DNA of 64,000 bases, taken from positions 103,376,965 to 103,440,964 of the forward strand of contig NC_091001.1 in the NCBI RefSeq assembly GCF_041146395.1, read 5' to 3'. Source of the DNA: Eulemur rufifrons (taxonomy: Eukaryota; Chordata; Mammalia; Primates; Lemuridae). The translations under genes were made by a program, and so were the position numbers. This document shows, in pieces, positions 21,769-32,759 of the stretch; within the stretch, counting starts at the first letter, position 1; every line of letters begins with the position of its first letter. The notes under the pieces were generated by a model. It did no database searches and was not told where the DNA came from. It saw only the letters and a list, made by a program, of their open reading frames with translations.

Positions 21769-21915
21769 ACGTGGTATTATCATCTCCGTTTTATAGGGAA
21801 GGAAACTGAGACCTTGAGAGGTTAAGTGATTTGCCCCCAAATGACACAGAAAATATATCACAGAGCTAGAAATCAGACCCAGGATTCTGATTCCTAATTC
21901 AGGATTACTTCTGTG
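21769..21915 (-). mobile_element. MIR SINE, antisense
   Basis: Antisense MIR order: ATCATCTCCGTTTTATAGGG, GGAAACTGAGACCTTGAGAG (21799-21818), GGTTAAGTGATTTGCCCCCA and AGAAATCAGACCCAGGATTC near 21868. Confidence 0.85.
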
Positions 21916-23031
21916 TCATGATTCTGAATGTGTATGCACTGCTTTTGAGCTGATGTGGACGTCAGTAGGAGGTGCCTAATGATTTCCTTTAGGTGCAGGA
22001 CTTGGTAGAAAGGCTGGTACCCCACTGACCATCACAATAATGCAGCTCTGATGGGGTCTAACCTGGGAAGGGATGAAGAATCCAAGAAGTTACCCTCAGC
22101 TGAGGTTTCAGAAGGAAATAATGTTGACTGGGTAAAGGATTACAGTTTTGCAAACCTGCTATTATGCTATGAGGAAGGATAGGAAAGAGAGTGAGGAAGG
22201 TGATAAGAAAACAGTTGCACAAGGTATTAAACTACTAGTGCAAGACAACTGCAAGTCATGTCTTGATTTATCTGCTCTAATTAATGTGTAAGAAGTTTGT
22301 GAAATTAATATTGGGCTTCTTTTGCGCTGTGTGGCTTCTACGTTTCTAAATTATAATCAGAGAATTGCTCCCACGAGGGATGCAGGGACTGATAGAAACA
22401 AAGATGAGCTGCTTAGAAGAGAGATTTACAAAGCAGCCAGCCAAGTGGAAGAGGAAGAAATGGTAGGAACGGAACCCTGATCTGAGAAAGGGCTTCTTCT
22501 CAACTGGTGTCTCTTTTAGGAACCTGTAGCAAGCGTGGATCTTTGAAGTGAGCACCTCCGACCTCAGAGAGAATCTCTCTGCCTCTAAGATAGGTAGCAA
22601 TTTTGGAGAACCAGGTAACAGACGGGTTATAAGGGCTGATTTGAGGCTTTATTAGAACTACATACTCAAGAAAGGATAAGGAGAGTTCTTCAATAGCAGA
22701 CAGAGGAAGACAATACTCTTTGTTCAGAAAAAAATACCTTGATTAGTTATTCAAAGGTGGAGGATGAGATACTAACACCATAGATTTGTTGGTGTGCAGA
22801 AATCAGGAGAGACAGCTGTATCACTTTGCTCAGGATATAAATAGCAATGTGTGTCTGCAGCCTAGCAAAGGAGCAAGGGAGAAGAGGAGTGGGGAACAGA
22901 GAGAGAGATGTTCCCAAAATGATAAAAGAGGAGGGTTATTTAATATTTAATTTTAAGTTGTTATTATCATGATCGTGTAAACCAACCTCCCTCTGTACCA
23001 GTTCCTAAATTTTTAGTAAAATCTTCCGCAT
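21916..23031. other. Unassigned, largely unique sequence
   Basis: No gene or repeat recognised. The region includes purine-rich GAGAGAGA stretches near 22898-22910. Confidence 0.4.
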
Positions 23032-23458
23032 AACTGTAGTAGTTTCCAGGGGCTGCCATAACAAAGTATCAGAAAATGGGTGGCCTAAACAACAGAAATG
23101 TATTATCTCACAGTTCTAGAGGCTGCAAGTCTGAAATCAAGGTGTGGGTAAGTTAGCTCCTTCAGAGAGCTATGAGGGAGACTCTTTCTCAGGCTTCTGG
23201 AAGCCTCAGGTATGCCTTGGCTTATAAATAGTGATCTCCCTTTGTCTTCATTTCTTCCATGTGTATCTGTCCCTGCATCCAAATGTTTCCTTTTTATAAG
23301 GACACAGTCATATTAGATTAGGGCCCACTCTAATGACTTCGTCTTAACTTGATCATCTGAAAAGACCCTATTTCCAAATCCTGTCTCAGTAATAGGTGCT
23401 GGGGGTAGGACTTCGACATCTTTTGTGCTGACACAATGCAACCCAGGACAACAACAAA
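23032..23458 (-). mobile_element. MLT1-type MaLR LTR, antisense
   Basis: Nearly complete LTR: GGGGCTGCCATAACAAAGTA (23050), TTATCTCACAGTTCTAGAGG (23103), TTATAAGGACACAGTCATAT (23294), ATTAGGGCCCACTCTAATGA (23317) and AAAAGACCCTATTTCCAAAT (23359). It is a solo LTR with no internal retroviral genes. Confidence 0.88.
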
Positions 23459-26053
23459 CATTTGTCTTGAATCTTCACTTTATTTGTTTATTTATTGTTG
23501 GAGTAAGAGGAGAAAATTGTAGAGTTAAGGAAAGGGGATACATTTCATGCCAGTGTCAACACATGGAGCCTCAAGGATACCACTTGTGGGGTCATGGTAT
23601 GACAAAGAAAGAAAGAATGAAAACAAGAAGGCAAGAAAACCTCAACTAATGTTATGGAAATTGTAACTTAGAAGAAGAGATGAATGACAAGCCAATTGCC
23701 CTCCTTACTCCTCCAAGTTTATTACTGGAAAGAATAATTGGATTTGACCCTATTTTGTAAGAGAGAATACATCAAATAACCTTTGGGTTGTAGTTTCTGT
23801 CTGTGTGAGCTTTTACTTTACGTGACATCCAGCTCTATTTTACACAAAATTCTCACCCTAGGACTGAGCTAGGAGACGTTCTTGCAGTGGCTGGCAAAGA
23901 GTTTTATGGTAGAGGAGAAGACAATGAACTCAGCCTGGCTGTCCTTGTCCTTGTAATACCTTCCTAGAGTCAGAGGGAACGGATGCAACAACTCTGAGGT
24001 GATGCTTGCAGTCTTAGTGTCTCTCTCTGTCTCTGTCTCCCTCTTTCCGTATTTTAGACAAAAAGCCAGACATATACAGGACTTTGTGGATATTTTGGCT
24101 CAAGAAACCCTTTAGTAAAGTAAGTATGAAAGACTCTTATAAAACAGCATCTCTGTGCCCATATTTTCTTTGTATTTTGTGTCCCCTAGCAAGGCTCAGG
24201 AGGTCCATGGGAAATGTGCTTGCCATTGCTCAGATCACTGAGCACAAATGCTCAGGGGCTGGCTTTACACTGGGAGGCATGTGATTAGCAAACATAACTT
24301 GGGAGATGCCATATGCAATGTGAAAGAGGGAATATTCTCAGGCACTGGAGAGAAGGCTTGTGAATTGTGAATAGACACTATACTATGAAAATGCTGCAAC
24401 GCTTCAAGATCTATCAGGCAGGAAAAGAAAGCTAACTTATAAGAAATGTCAACTATCTCCTTAAATGACTGTTGGGTTATCAACATTACTTAAAATCAGT
24501 AATACAGATGGAATCTGCTTAGATTCTGTGGAAAGAAGTTTCCCAGGAATATGTATAGAATTATATTCACATAAACTTTTTTTTAAACCATGAATCAATT
24601 TGTTGAAGACCTCTGAATATATTTTAAAAGTAGAAATTCATCCAAGGGATGATTGAAGTGAATGGTTACAGTTATTTATGGTTCAATTCTGTTAAAAGAC
24701 TTTGAACCACTGGGCAGAGCTGGGGAAATTCTCCATTTCCCTGGTTAGTAAGATTAATTTTAGAAAAAGAGGAGAAGGTGGTGGCATCTGCTCTCAGGGA
24801 ATAGCATGGAGCAAAACATTAGCATTGGAAGCTCCAACTCATATTGGGGAAGATGTTAATATTGGTATGACTTTGGCCACCTGAGGTTGAGTTGCTGACA
24901 GACAAGGACCTGGCAGTTAAGGACCTAGGGATGACTATGCTTTTCACTTCTAGTTTTGGGAGGAGGTAGTCCTTAGACCACGACTGGTGGCCGCACTTAC
25001 AAATTGCTGTCTCTACTTGGACCTGTAGAATGTGTACTGGCAATGGCTGAGGATACTGTTTCACAGGCAGGGAAGGTGAGCCCAATCCTGGAAGGAAGTA
25101 TTGCTCAGGTTCAAATGGGGACTACCTGCAAGGCAGAATCCTGGAACTCTGGTGAGAGAAAATACACTTTTTCTCTGACTATAGGGAATGACGATGGCTA
25201 TTTCTTAAGAAACTTTGCTCCAGCTGAGACTCTGGATTGAATCACGTGGATGCTGAGACTTGGGAAGGGCGAGACCATGAGAACAGACTGGAGAGCTGAG
25301 CCAGCCATTTCCCGGTCAGTGAAAAAGCTCCCTGTACAGAGCTTCCCACTCCTTCTCTGGAGGTAAAGACCCCAGAGAGGCTAAAGTGGACAGGCTGCCC
25401 TCCACATCACCTCTTAGTGGCTGCAGGTCAAAGTTCCAGGAGTGAGTCCTGACTTCAAGGGAGATAAGGGATGTTGGAAGACAAAACGTGAGATTCAAGC
25501 CACTCTTCTGGATAAACTACAGGTTTAGAAACCCTCCATGGGATGGAAGAGTCCCGGTATGGACGTTATTACACTGGAATCGAGGATGAGTAACTATGCA
25601 AGGCTAGGCAGAAATGTTTCCAGCATCTTATAAGACAAGAGGGTGCCCAAAGGAGGAATGTGTGATAGTGGAGAAATTCCCTGTACTTCCAGACGTTATT
25701 TCAAATATGGGAATATTTGAATAGCCGATTGATCCAGAGAAGTCTATACATGCTCAGAGGAAACCCAGACTCCCTGGAGATATTGGGAAGAGGTGGGGTG
25801 CCAATACCATGGAAAATGATATCTTAGTCAATTTCATTTAAAATGGAAAGGACGGGGTACCTCAGCCGATAGCTGGGTTATGTGTGCCGGGACTGTGTAC
25901 TAGCTCGTCATGTTTTAGGTTATAACTGGGTGGAAGGGAGGACAGACAGCAAAGCATGAGAGCAGGAGGAGGACCCAAGGCCCTGCAGTGCCTCACCATC
26001 AGGATGCTGAACAGGTCCGTTTGGGGACAGGGCACCCTTGTTTTCTCCTGGAG
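23459..26053. other. Long unassigned, apparently unique stretch
   Basis: About 2.6 kb without a repeat family that I recognise. Several 60-90 codon ORFs occur on both strands with no domain, codon-bias or splice support. A (TC)-rich tract lies at 24017-24047. Such repeat-poor stretches can hold conserved non-coding elements, but nothing in the bases alone shows this. Confidence 0.45.
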
Positions 26054-26054
26054 A

Positions 26055-26245
26055 AGCAGTGTGCTACAATGGGAAGAGATCAGACAGACTTCGGTTTGAA
26101 CCTGTCCCTGTCAGGCTGGTTATGTGACCTAGGGGATTTTGACTCTCTCTTTTCTCGTCTGCAAAGTACTTATAAGATTGTTGTCAGGTGATCAAGAATC
26201 TATGTCCAGTTCGTGGCAGGTGTTCAGCTCTTGCTTGTTATCATC
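26055..26245 (+). mobile_element. MIR SINE, sense
   Basis: Sense MIR order: AGACAGACTTCGGTTTGAAC (26081), CTGGTTATGTGACCTAGGGG (26116), TCTTTTCTCGTCTGCAAAGT and TAAGATTGTTGTCAGGTGAT (26172), ending near GTTATCATCC. Confidence 0.82.
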
Positions 26246-26422
26246 CCACTGTGCCTAGCAGGGTGCCCTGCCCATAACAGGAATTTAGGAAGATTTTTCA
26301 GTAATGACATATTGTAACCTTGAACAAGACATACATACCCTTGAACATGTTCTTGCTTTGACTGGTCTCTGAAGTCTAGTCCAGGTATTACAGTCCTCAT
26401 GGCTCTGGCCATTTCCCCAGCA

Positions 26423-26657
26423 CAGTGTCGTGGTTGACAGTGCGGGCTCTGGCTTTGCATGCCTGGATTCAATTCCTGGCTCTGCCTCTGACAACCTGCA
26501 TGGCTCGAGTAGGTTTCTTGCCCTCTCTTTGTCTCATTTTCCGTATCGATAAAATGGAGATTATAACAATCTTAACTCAGCTGAAAGGATCAAATGGATA
26601 TATATGTGAAACACTTAGAAGAGTAATAAATGCTCAATAAATGTTAGTTATTATTGC
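26423..26657 (+). mobile_element. MIR SINE, sense, nearly full length
   Basis: Nearly complete: GTGTCGTGGTTGACAGTGCG opening, GGATTCAATTCCTGGCTCTG (26464), TCATTTTCCGTATCGATAAAATGG region (26535), and the tail AATAAATGCTCAATAAATGT (26625-26644). The ORF at 26425-26640 is a MIR by-product. Confidence 0.92.
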
Positions 26658-26977
26658 TGTGGACTTTCTTCAAGTACTATTCAGCCGAGAGATACAATTT
26701 CTCTGACTTCAAAGCAGAGAAGTGCTGGAGAGGGGATGAACATGTGCATCCCCTCCTACACTGTGCTTAAAAAGATACTAGACTGATCTGAAACTGCCTC
26801 CCACTTACAGAGCTCTAGTGTACTGATTCCTGGAACTGCTCAGGGTCTTATGGTGACCAAACCGTACTGGCTCATGGTAAATCACCATGCTCCTGTTACT
26901 GCTCATGTGTGAAGAGTGTCTCACAGGCCAGGGCTGAGCCTGTGTGTCCCATCGTGTAGTCTAAGAGTGTTTATAGA
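26658..26977. other. Unassigned sequence
   Basis: No gene or repeat recognised. Confidence 0.4.
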
Positions 26978-27075
26978 GTGATCATTTATTCATTCATTCA
27001 CTCATTTGACAAATGTTTATTGAGCACTGACCTTGTCCAGCAGCAAGTATGTAGTGGATGAGCTTGAGAGGTCAT
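26978..27075 (-). mobile_element. L2 3' end, antisense
   Basis: Antisense L2 terminus TTATTCATTCATTCACTCAT then TTGACAAATGTTTATTGAGC (26986-27025), followed by a decayed 'ctaggcactg'-type segment. Confidence 0.75.
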
Positions 27076-28255
27076 ATTAGAGGAGGGTAGGAGCCAGTGG
27101 GAGGGGACAGAGTCTCACGGATGCCTTTGTTGAGACAATGAAAGTGAGAGGCGTGCAGGTGATTGCAGGAAATGCAGCATCCTGCACAAACCACGTGCAG
27201 GTTCATGAGAGAATTCTGGGAGGCTGAGTTTCTGCCTGGCTGGGGGCCAGGGTGGATCGCTTGGTCATGCTTCCTGAGGCTTGCCTCCTTCTCACACAGA
27301 CCACTTTGTCTGCTGTTTTGTTAATGATGGGACATGTGCCAGAAAGGGAAGCGGGGTTTAAAGTATATCTCAGAATAGAAGTGAGATCGATATTTGGCTG
27401 AAGGCCCCTCTTGCTGCCCTTCCTGTGGGCATCACTCTCATTGGCTGGACTTCCTTCCTGCTAGGCAACCTCAAGGTTACTGCTCTTGGTGTCATCACTG
27501 TTGACTCTGAGTGTGCGATGGAAGAATAGTGCACGTGCTCCTTCCATCCCACCCGTTCACACTTTGGTTCTCTAAGTTAATGCTCTTGGTGCCGGCCTTT
27601 CTTTTTAATCTGTTTTGAAATGTTTTGAAATGAGGACAGGAAAAACCAATTCAATACCTGTATGTGGATTTTGCTAACTTGGTGATGAATGAAGCACTCT
27701 CACATTCACTATTTTATTTGTCCTTACAACAACCTCTACCGCGGCAGGAGTTGGCATCCCTTCCCCGTGGAGCACTGCTGTGCTCCTGTGCTGTGCGGAG
27801 ACGTTCTGGTCCCATCCTGTAGTACTGTACTCAGAAGTAAAGGCCCAAGGAGTAGGAGCCTCATGACTTGAAACCACCTTTCAGCCCTTCTACTCCAGTT
27901 TTCTTAGCACCACTCTGAGTGCTTATTAAAATTCTGTTTGAGAGAGAAGGGATAAACCTGCATACCTTCCCCACAAGGGTCCAGTAAAAACATAGCACCC
28001 TGAAGAGGGCTGGTCAGTCTCGCCACACACCCCTGCTTCGTCTGCACTTCAGTGCAACCCTTCCCAACTCCTGTGTCACTGCAGTGCAAACGGTGGGGCT
28101 TCTCTTGCTCCTCCTGCCTGAGGATCATCCATCGTCCAATGTTTCTCAGCTTAATCTCCCACAGTGCCTCATTATCCCCCAACATTGATTCTTCTATACA
28201 GAGGAGGGGGAGAGGAGATGTTGGTTGTACACGGTAACATCCTCTCTATGGGGCT
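27076..28255. other. Mostly unassigned sequence with a possible antisense MIR remnant
   Basis: A weak MIR-like antisense pattern occurs at about 27700-27890 (ATTTTATTTGTCCTTACAAC, AAGTAAAGGCCCAAGGAGTA). The rest shows no gene or repeat that I recognise. TTTTGAAATG is duplicated in tandem at 27612-27632. Confidence 0.4.
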
Positions 28256-28259
28256 GTTA

Positions 28260-28560
28260 TTTGCATTTAAACCTACACAGATCTCTCCCACCTTAAACAT
28301 TTCTCCACCCAGATGCCTCCTGCCCCTCCAGCTATCTCTTCCCTCCCCACCACAGCCAAGCTTCTCAAAGGAACGATACTTACTTCCTCGGCCACTGGCC
28401 CCTCAGCTCTCCACAGGCTGGATTTGATCCCCCGTACTCTGACTTACATGGCTTTTCTGAGGTCACCAGGGACCCCTGTGTTGGGGGATGCAGTGGATAT
28501 TTTCTAGTCCTCGGACTGTCTGATCTCTCTGCAACATCTAACTGTGGACTGTGCCTGCCT
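28260..28560 (+). mobile_element. L2/CR1-like LINE fragment, sense
   Basis: Sense-strand translation resembles the CR1/L2 segment around the start of the RT domain: a P-A-I-S-S-L-P-T-T-A-K-L-L-K-type stretch at 28319-28360 where L2 has S-L-L-P-x-x-A-K-L-L-E-R. Frames are broken, and other CR1-clade LINEs are possible. Confidence 0.5.
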
Positions 28561-28828
28561 TTGCCACATCCCCGCATACCATTTGTCTTCGAATCCTCAC
28601 CCAGAGCTTCCTGTGTGATTGTTGAGTGAACAGACAGTTCTTGAATGCCAATTGGGTGCTAGATGCTATTCTTAGAACCATGCATTTTACCATATTTCAG
28701 TACTTTGATCTTTGAGAATGTGTGTGTGGGTATATTTATGTGAATTTATAAAGAAATATCAGCTGAACAATATGATACAGCCCAGATTCTTTTGGTTGTT
28801 TTTGCCTAAAGGAACTGAACATTTATAG
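28561..28828. other. Unassigned sequence
   Basis: Contains TTGGGTGCTAGATGCTATTC-type antisense L2 remnants near 28650. Nothing else recognised. Confidence 0.4.
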
Positions 28829-28830
28829 TA

Positions 28831-30095
28831 CGTTATTAAGTATGAAATGTCTGATTTCCTTAAGTACTTAATACTGTTTGATAGTTGATATCTCTGACAT
28901 TTCACTTTGACACTTCTTGTGTTATTTTTATTGTGACGGTACATCCTCAGTCTTTCAAATGAACAGTTTGACTTGGGACTATGTTTCAAATTTTTTTAGA
29001 GCAATTTTTGTGAAAACATGAATAAGTCAAAAATTTGTATTATTTTAAAATATGAGTTCTGTCATGGAACCAATGCAGTGCAGATAGCTTGAAATATCAA
29101 TAAAATGTTTGGAAAGGATATGGCTAATGGATGCACAGTACGTCAATGGTTTGAGAAGTTCCATTCTGGTGATTTTAATCTTGAAAATGAGCCACGTGGG
29201 CAACCAAAGACCAAGGTTGATAATGATGAGCTGAAAGCTGTAGTGGAAGATAATCCATCTCAACCTACCCGTGAGTTAGCAGCAAGGTTTGATGTTACTA
29301 TTCCAACATATTGGACCATTTGAAACAAATCGGCAAGATAAAGAAGTTGCTGGATAGATGAATACCTTCAGAAGAGAAATCATCTTGAAGCATGCCTTTC
29401 TTTGCTGTCATGATAAAAAGGTGAACCATTTCTATACCATACTGTTATGTGTGATGAAAATGGATTCTTTTTGACAATCTCAAGTGTTCAGCACAATGGT
29501 TGAATAAAAGTTAAGTGCTGAAACACAGTCCAAAACCAAATATTCATCAAAAAAAGCGAACGGTGTCTGTTTGGTGGTCCCGTGCTGGTATTACCCACTA
29601 CAGCTTCATGAATCCTGGTAAATGGATTACAGTGGGTATCTGTTGCAACTAGTTGGATGAAATGATGAGGATGATGGTGATTAAGCAGCCGAGATTGGTC
29701 AATATAGACAGGCCAATCCTCTTACAAGACAACACTTGACCACATGTTGCACAAACAATGCTGCTCAAACTACAGAGGCTGGACTTGGAAACTTTCTATC
29801 ATGCACCATATTTACCAGAACTTGTACCAGCTAACTACCACTTCTTCCAAGCTCTAGACCACTTCTTGCAAGAAAAAAATATTCAATTCTCAACAAGCTG
29901 TGGAAAACAGCTTTTGCGATTTCATTGCCAGTGACTCTCCAGGCTTCTTTGCTGCTGGCATAAACAAGCTACCGTTAAGATGGCAAAACAGTGTTGGTAG
30001 TTTAGATGCATACTTTGATTAATTGTACTGCTTCTGTTTGAGATACAATAAACTAAACTTTTGATCCAAAATCTAACATTTCATATTTAATGACC
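28831..30095 (+). mobile_element. Full-length mariner-family DNA transposon, inactivated
   Basis: The 1265-bp length is right for mariner. The ends are imperfect terminal inverted repeats: left CGTTATTAAGTATGAAATGT (28831-28850), right ACATTTCATATTTAATGACC (30076-30095), which is its near-complement. The left side is preceded by TA, the mariner target dinucleotide. The right-hand flanking base pair reads AA, presumably mutated. One open-frame remnant of the transposase lies inside. These ends differ from the Hsmar1 terminus as I remember it (TTAGGTTGGTGC), so this is a different mariner subfamily. I do not assign a name. Confidence 0.88.
29018..30022 (+). pseudogene. Mariner transposase pseudogene
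   Basis: The coding remnant runs from ATG 29018 to TAA 30020-30022, about 335 codons, the usual mariner length. The N-terminal part has the HTH region with the T-V-R-Q-W-F-E-K-F-H-S-G-D motif (29137-29175) and V-D-N-D-E-L-K-A (29217-29240). It has an in-frame TGA at about 29090, another at 29321-29323, and later frameshifts. Of the catalytic triad, the first Asp is GAT 29453-29455 (V-M-C-D-E) and the second is GAC 29728-29730 (L-L-Q-D-N). The third position, spaced exactly 34 residues later in the same frame, is Asn (AAC 29833-29835, in A-N-Y-H-F-F) and not Asp. The protein ends S-L-D-A-Y-F-D, as in mariners. It cannot encode an active transposase. Confidence 0.92.
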
Positions 30096-30414
30096 AAATA
30101 TATTTATTGTCAGTAGGAGGCTTCCATGGCCCTTTTTTTATGAGAACAACATAGAGTCTACGTAATCACCAAACAGAAAGCTCTGGTGTTACTCCCTTTA
30201 CACATCTTTCTAGGTTTTTAGATTGAAGATTCAAAAGCCCACTAAGTGACTTTATGTTGAAATGAGAACTGTCCCTATGGAATCCCAGCTTATCAGAAGA
30301 ACATTTAGTCTAGAATGTAACTTGAAGATTTGGAGCATCAAAATTTCCCATTATCTGGGGAGAAAATGGAAGATTTATCTGTTTATAAAGAAGCACAAAG
30401 TTATATACTCCTTG
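30096..30414. other. Unassigned sequence between two DNA transposons
   Basis: No gene or repeat recognised. Confidence 0.4.
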
Positions 30415-30416
30415 TA

Positions 30417-30798
30417 CAGATGCTCCCTGACTTACAATGGGCTTACTTCCCAATAAACCCATAGTAAGCTCAAAATGTCATTAAGTCAAAAATAGGTGTT
30501 TTGTACATGTGACGGATGCAAAAACACAAAACACAATATCCCTGCAGCCCTGGTAACACAGCACACTGTAGAGCAGCAGTTATTTAGACGTTCAGGATGG
30601 TGTGGCTGCCTGGGAGCTGCACTTTGCTGCCGCCACCAACACCATCAGAGAGTTACTGTACCACACATCACTGGTCCTAGAAAAGATCAAAATTGAAAAC
30701 TCAAAGTTCTACTGGTTTCTACTGAATGTGTATTGCTTTTGCACCATCATAAGGTCAAGTAATAGTAAGTCTAACCATGGTAAGTCAGGGACTGTCTG
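30417..30798. mobile_element. Tigger-like non-autonomous DNA transposon (MITE)
   Basis: Inverted ends: left CAGATGCTCCCTGACTTACA (30417-30436), right GGTAAGTCAGGGACTGTCTG (30779-30798). Both are flanked by the TA target dinucleotide (30415-30416 and 30799-30800), as in the Tc1/mariner-pogo (Tigger) group. The subterminal region repeats the TAAGTCAAAA-type motif. No transposase is encoded; the 66- and 82-codon ORFs are by-products. Confidence 0.8.
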
Positions 30799-30871
30799 TA
30801 TTGCAAATTCAAAGAGCAGTTCACACAACCTGTACCACTCTGAGAACTGAAGAATGTTAGACAGTGTAGCT

Positions 30872-31005
30872 TAGATGGCCTCTAGTTCATTCTTCTCATT
30901 TTGGAAATAAGAAAAGTGAAGCATACATTTATGAAGTGACTTGTCCACAGCCAGACAGAACATGAGTGGCAGAGTGAAGCCTCAAAGTTCAGTTTGCTCT
31001 GTGAA
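30872..31005 (-). mobile_element. MIR SINE, antisense
   Basis: Antisense MIR pattern: TTCTCATTTTGGAAATAAGA (30893), GAAGTGACTTGTCCACAGCC (30933), GAGTGGCAGAGTGAAGCC (30964). Confidence 0.75.
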
Positions 31006-31794
31006 AGGAGATCGAGCCTCGGGGCTGAGCTGGGTGTCCACCTGCTGTGCTTCTGGAGCAGAGGAGGTCACAGGAATAGAAACTGAAATTTCACAGGCTT
31101 ATAGATAGACCTACAGAATACTGTACCTCTGGCTCACTCAAATACTGCCCTTGCAAGTATTCCTAGAAGTCCCTGGGGAGTAAGTTACTTGTACTCAAGA
31201 AAAAATTATGCTCCTATTGGGTGCAGCCCTGACTTTGCCTGTCATTGCAGTTTTTCTAGCTACTGCTGTTGCGTTTCTGGGCCCTGCAGTCTTGACAGGT
31301 CTCCAATGTCCTCTGGACACTTTAAGCTCCACTGGGCACAGCGCGATATCAGAGCCTCTATCGAGGACTCCACCAGTGCACTAGAGACTGCAAGGTATGA
31401 AAGGGGCTCTGTAATGCATGGTGTCCATCTTCCTCAGTGTTCCAGCAATGCATGTGTGTTCCAAAGTTGTAAAGAATTTTAATAAAAAATACTTTTTCAG
31501 ATATTACTCACAGCTCTCTGCTTCTTAAAGGATTTAAATCTGAGTCCAGTGATGACTGAGCCAGAAGAAAAATCCTAGTAAAAGTCACCATGCTATAATC
31601 AGACCAAATCCTCCCCTTGGTGACTCAGAATTTATTTATTGACTCAATCTCAGAGAGCTTTTTTTCTTCCCTTAGGATTAATCTCAGAAGATTCCTCATT
31701 TTTTGTAAAAATAGCTGTCAGGCTGCCCCATAGGTTTCACATACTCAGATACATGTGAATTCTTTCCTTCCATCCTCCTTCCTCTTTTCCCTCC
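31006..31794. other. Unassigned; contains a small hydrophobic ORF
   Basis: A 58-codon frame from ATG 31208 to TAG 31382-31384 begins M-L-L-L-G-A-A-L-T-L-P-V-I-A-V-F-L-A, like a signal-anchor or membrane segment. A polypyrimidine tract ending CATTGCAG at 31251 and an AAG|GTATGA at about 31392-31400 resemble splice acceptor and donor sites, and an AATAAA lies at about 31481. An in-frame TAA sits just upstream of the ATG. I recognise no homologous protein, and each element is weak by chance standards. Confidence 0.3.
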
Positions 31795-31965
31795 CCCCTT
31801 TTTAACTTTTCCTCAACAAATATTTCACAAACTGATACCAGATGCCAGCAACTATTCTAGGTGGTAGGACATGGCGATGAAAGGAACAGACAACATCTAG
31901 TCTTTCAGAGAGTCTTGTGAGAGAAATAACAGTAAGTAATCAAATATATGGGGGTTTGCATTATA
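31795..31965 (-). mobile_element. L2 3' end, antisense (first part of a split L2)
   Basis: Antisense L2 order: TCCTCAACAAATATTTCACA (31810), ATGCCAGCAACTATTCTAGG (31842), ACATCTAGTCTTTCAGAGAG (31892). The element appears to resume beyond the LTR-like and AluJ insertions at about 32760. Confidence 0.68.
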
Positions 31966-32260
31966 AATTCTTAAAACTTTTTATTTTCCTGGTGCCTTAA
32001 CACCCCTACAAACAGGCTATGAGGACCCTTCTCAGTTGACCAGGTGCACCGGTGTGACAAGGCTGGTCCCTTTCTTCCACAAGTCCCTCTTTTTGTCCTC
32101 CTCTGAATGGGATCCAATGACATTCAACTGCACCAACACTTTTTCCCATTTGTTAGCTTCCCATTTGCTTAGTTGAGTCCCTCCCTGGGAGCTCCTCCCA
32201 CTGGGCCCCCTGCATGGCCTGGGGTGCCTCCCTCTTCTAGGACCTGCAACTACAATAAAC
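31966..32260 (+). mobile_element. Possible ancient LTR fragment
   Basis: The segment ends GGACCTGCAACTACAATAAACC (32240-32261), resembling a retroviral polyadenylation region, and interrupts a split L2. The pyrimidine-rich body has no recognised family name. A 98-codon minus ORF here is unsupported. Confidence 0.35.
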
Positions 32261-32261
32261 C

Positions 32262-32560
32262 TTTTCTTTTCTTTTTTAAGATGGGGTCCTGCTCTGTTAC
32301 TCAGGCTAGAGTGCAGTGACATGATCATAGCTCACTGCAACCTTAAACTCCTGGGCTCAAGTGATCCTTTTGCCTCAGCCTCTTGAGTAGCGAGGACTAC
32401 GGGTGTGTGCCACCATACCTGGCTGATTGTTCTATTTTTTTTGTAGGATGGGTTCTCACTACCTTGTCCAGGCTGGTCTCCAACTCCTGGCTTCAAGTGA
32501 TCTTCCCGCCTTGGCCTCCCTAAGAGCTAGGATTGTAGGCATGAGCCACCACACCTGGCC
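32262..32560 (-). mobile_element. AluJ-type Alu, antisense
   Basis: An old antisense Alu dimer: T-rich tail complement at 32262-32278, GTTACTCAGGCTAGAGTGCA (32297), CTCCTGGGCTCAAGTGATCC (32349), and the head complement ATGAGCCACCACACCTGGCC ending at 32560. It lacks the lemur-specific right-arm change and is more diverged than the sense Alus, as expected of AluJ-age copies shared by all primates. Flanks show a diverged ATAAAYCTTT-type duplication. Confidence 0.93.
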
Positions 32561-32759
32561 ATAAATCCTTTAATTTCATAAGCCTCTCCAAGTGTAATTT
32601 CCATGACCATTTTGGAATGATCCTTAAGGAGCCCATGAAGGGCACGTACTCTTCCATTTACCACACAGGGTACTGTTTAGATAGGATGGCCATAAAGTCC
32701 ATTTTGGCAGGAACATTAGTAAGGAAAGGCAATAAGCCAACAGATCTGTCAGGGAAGAC

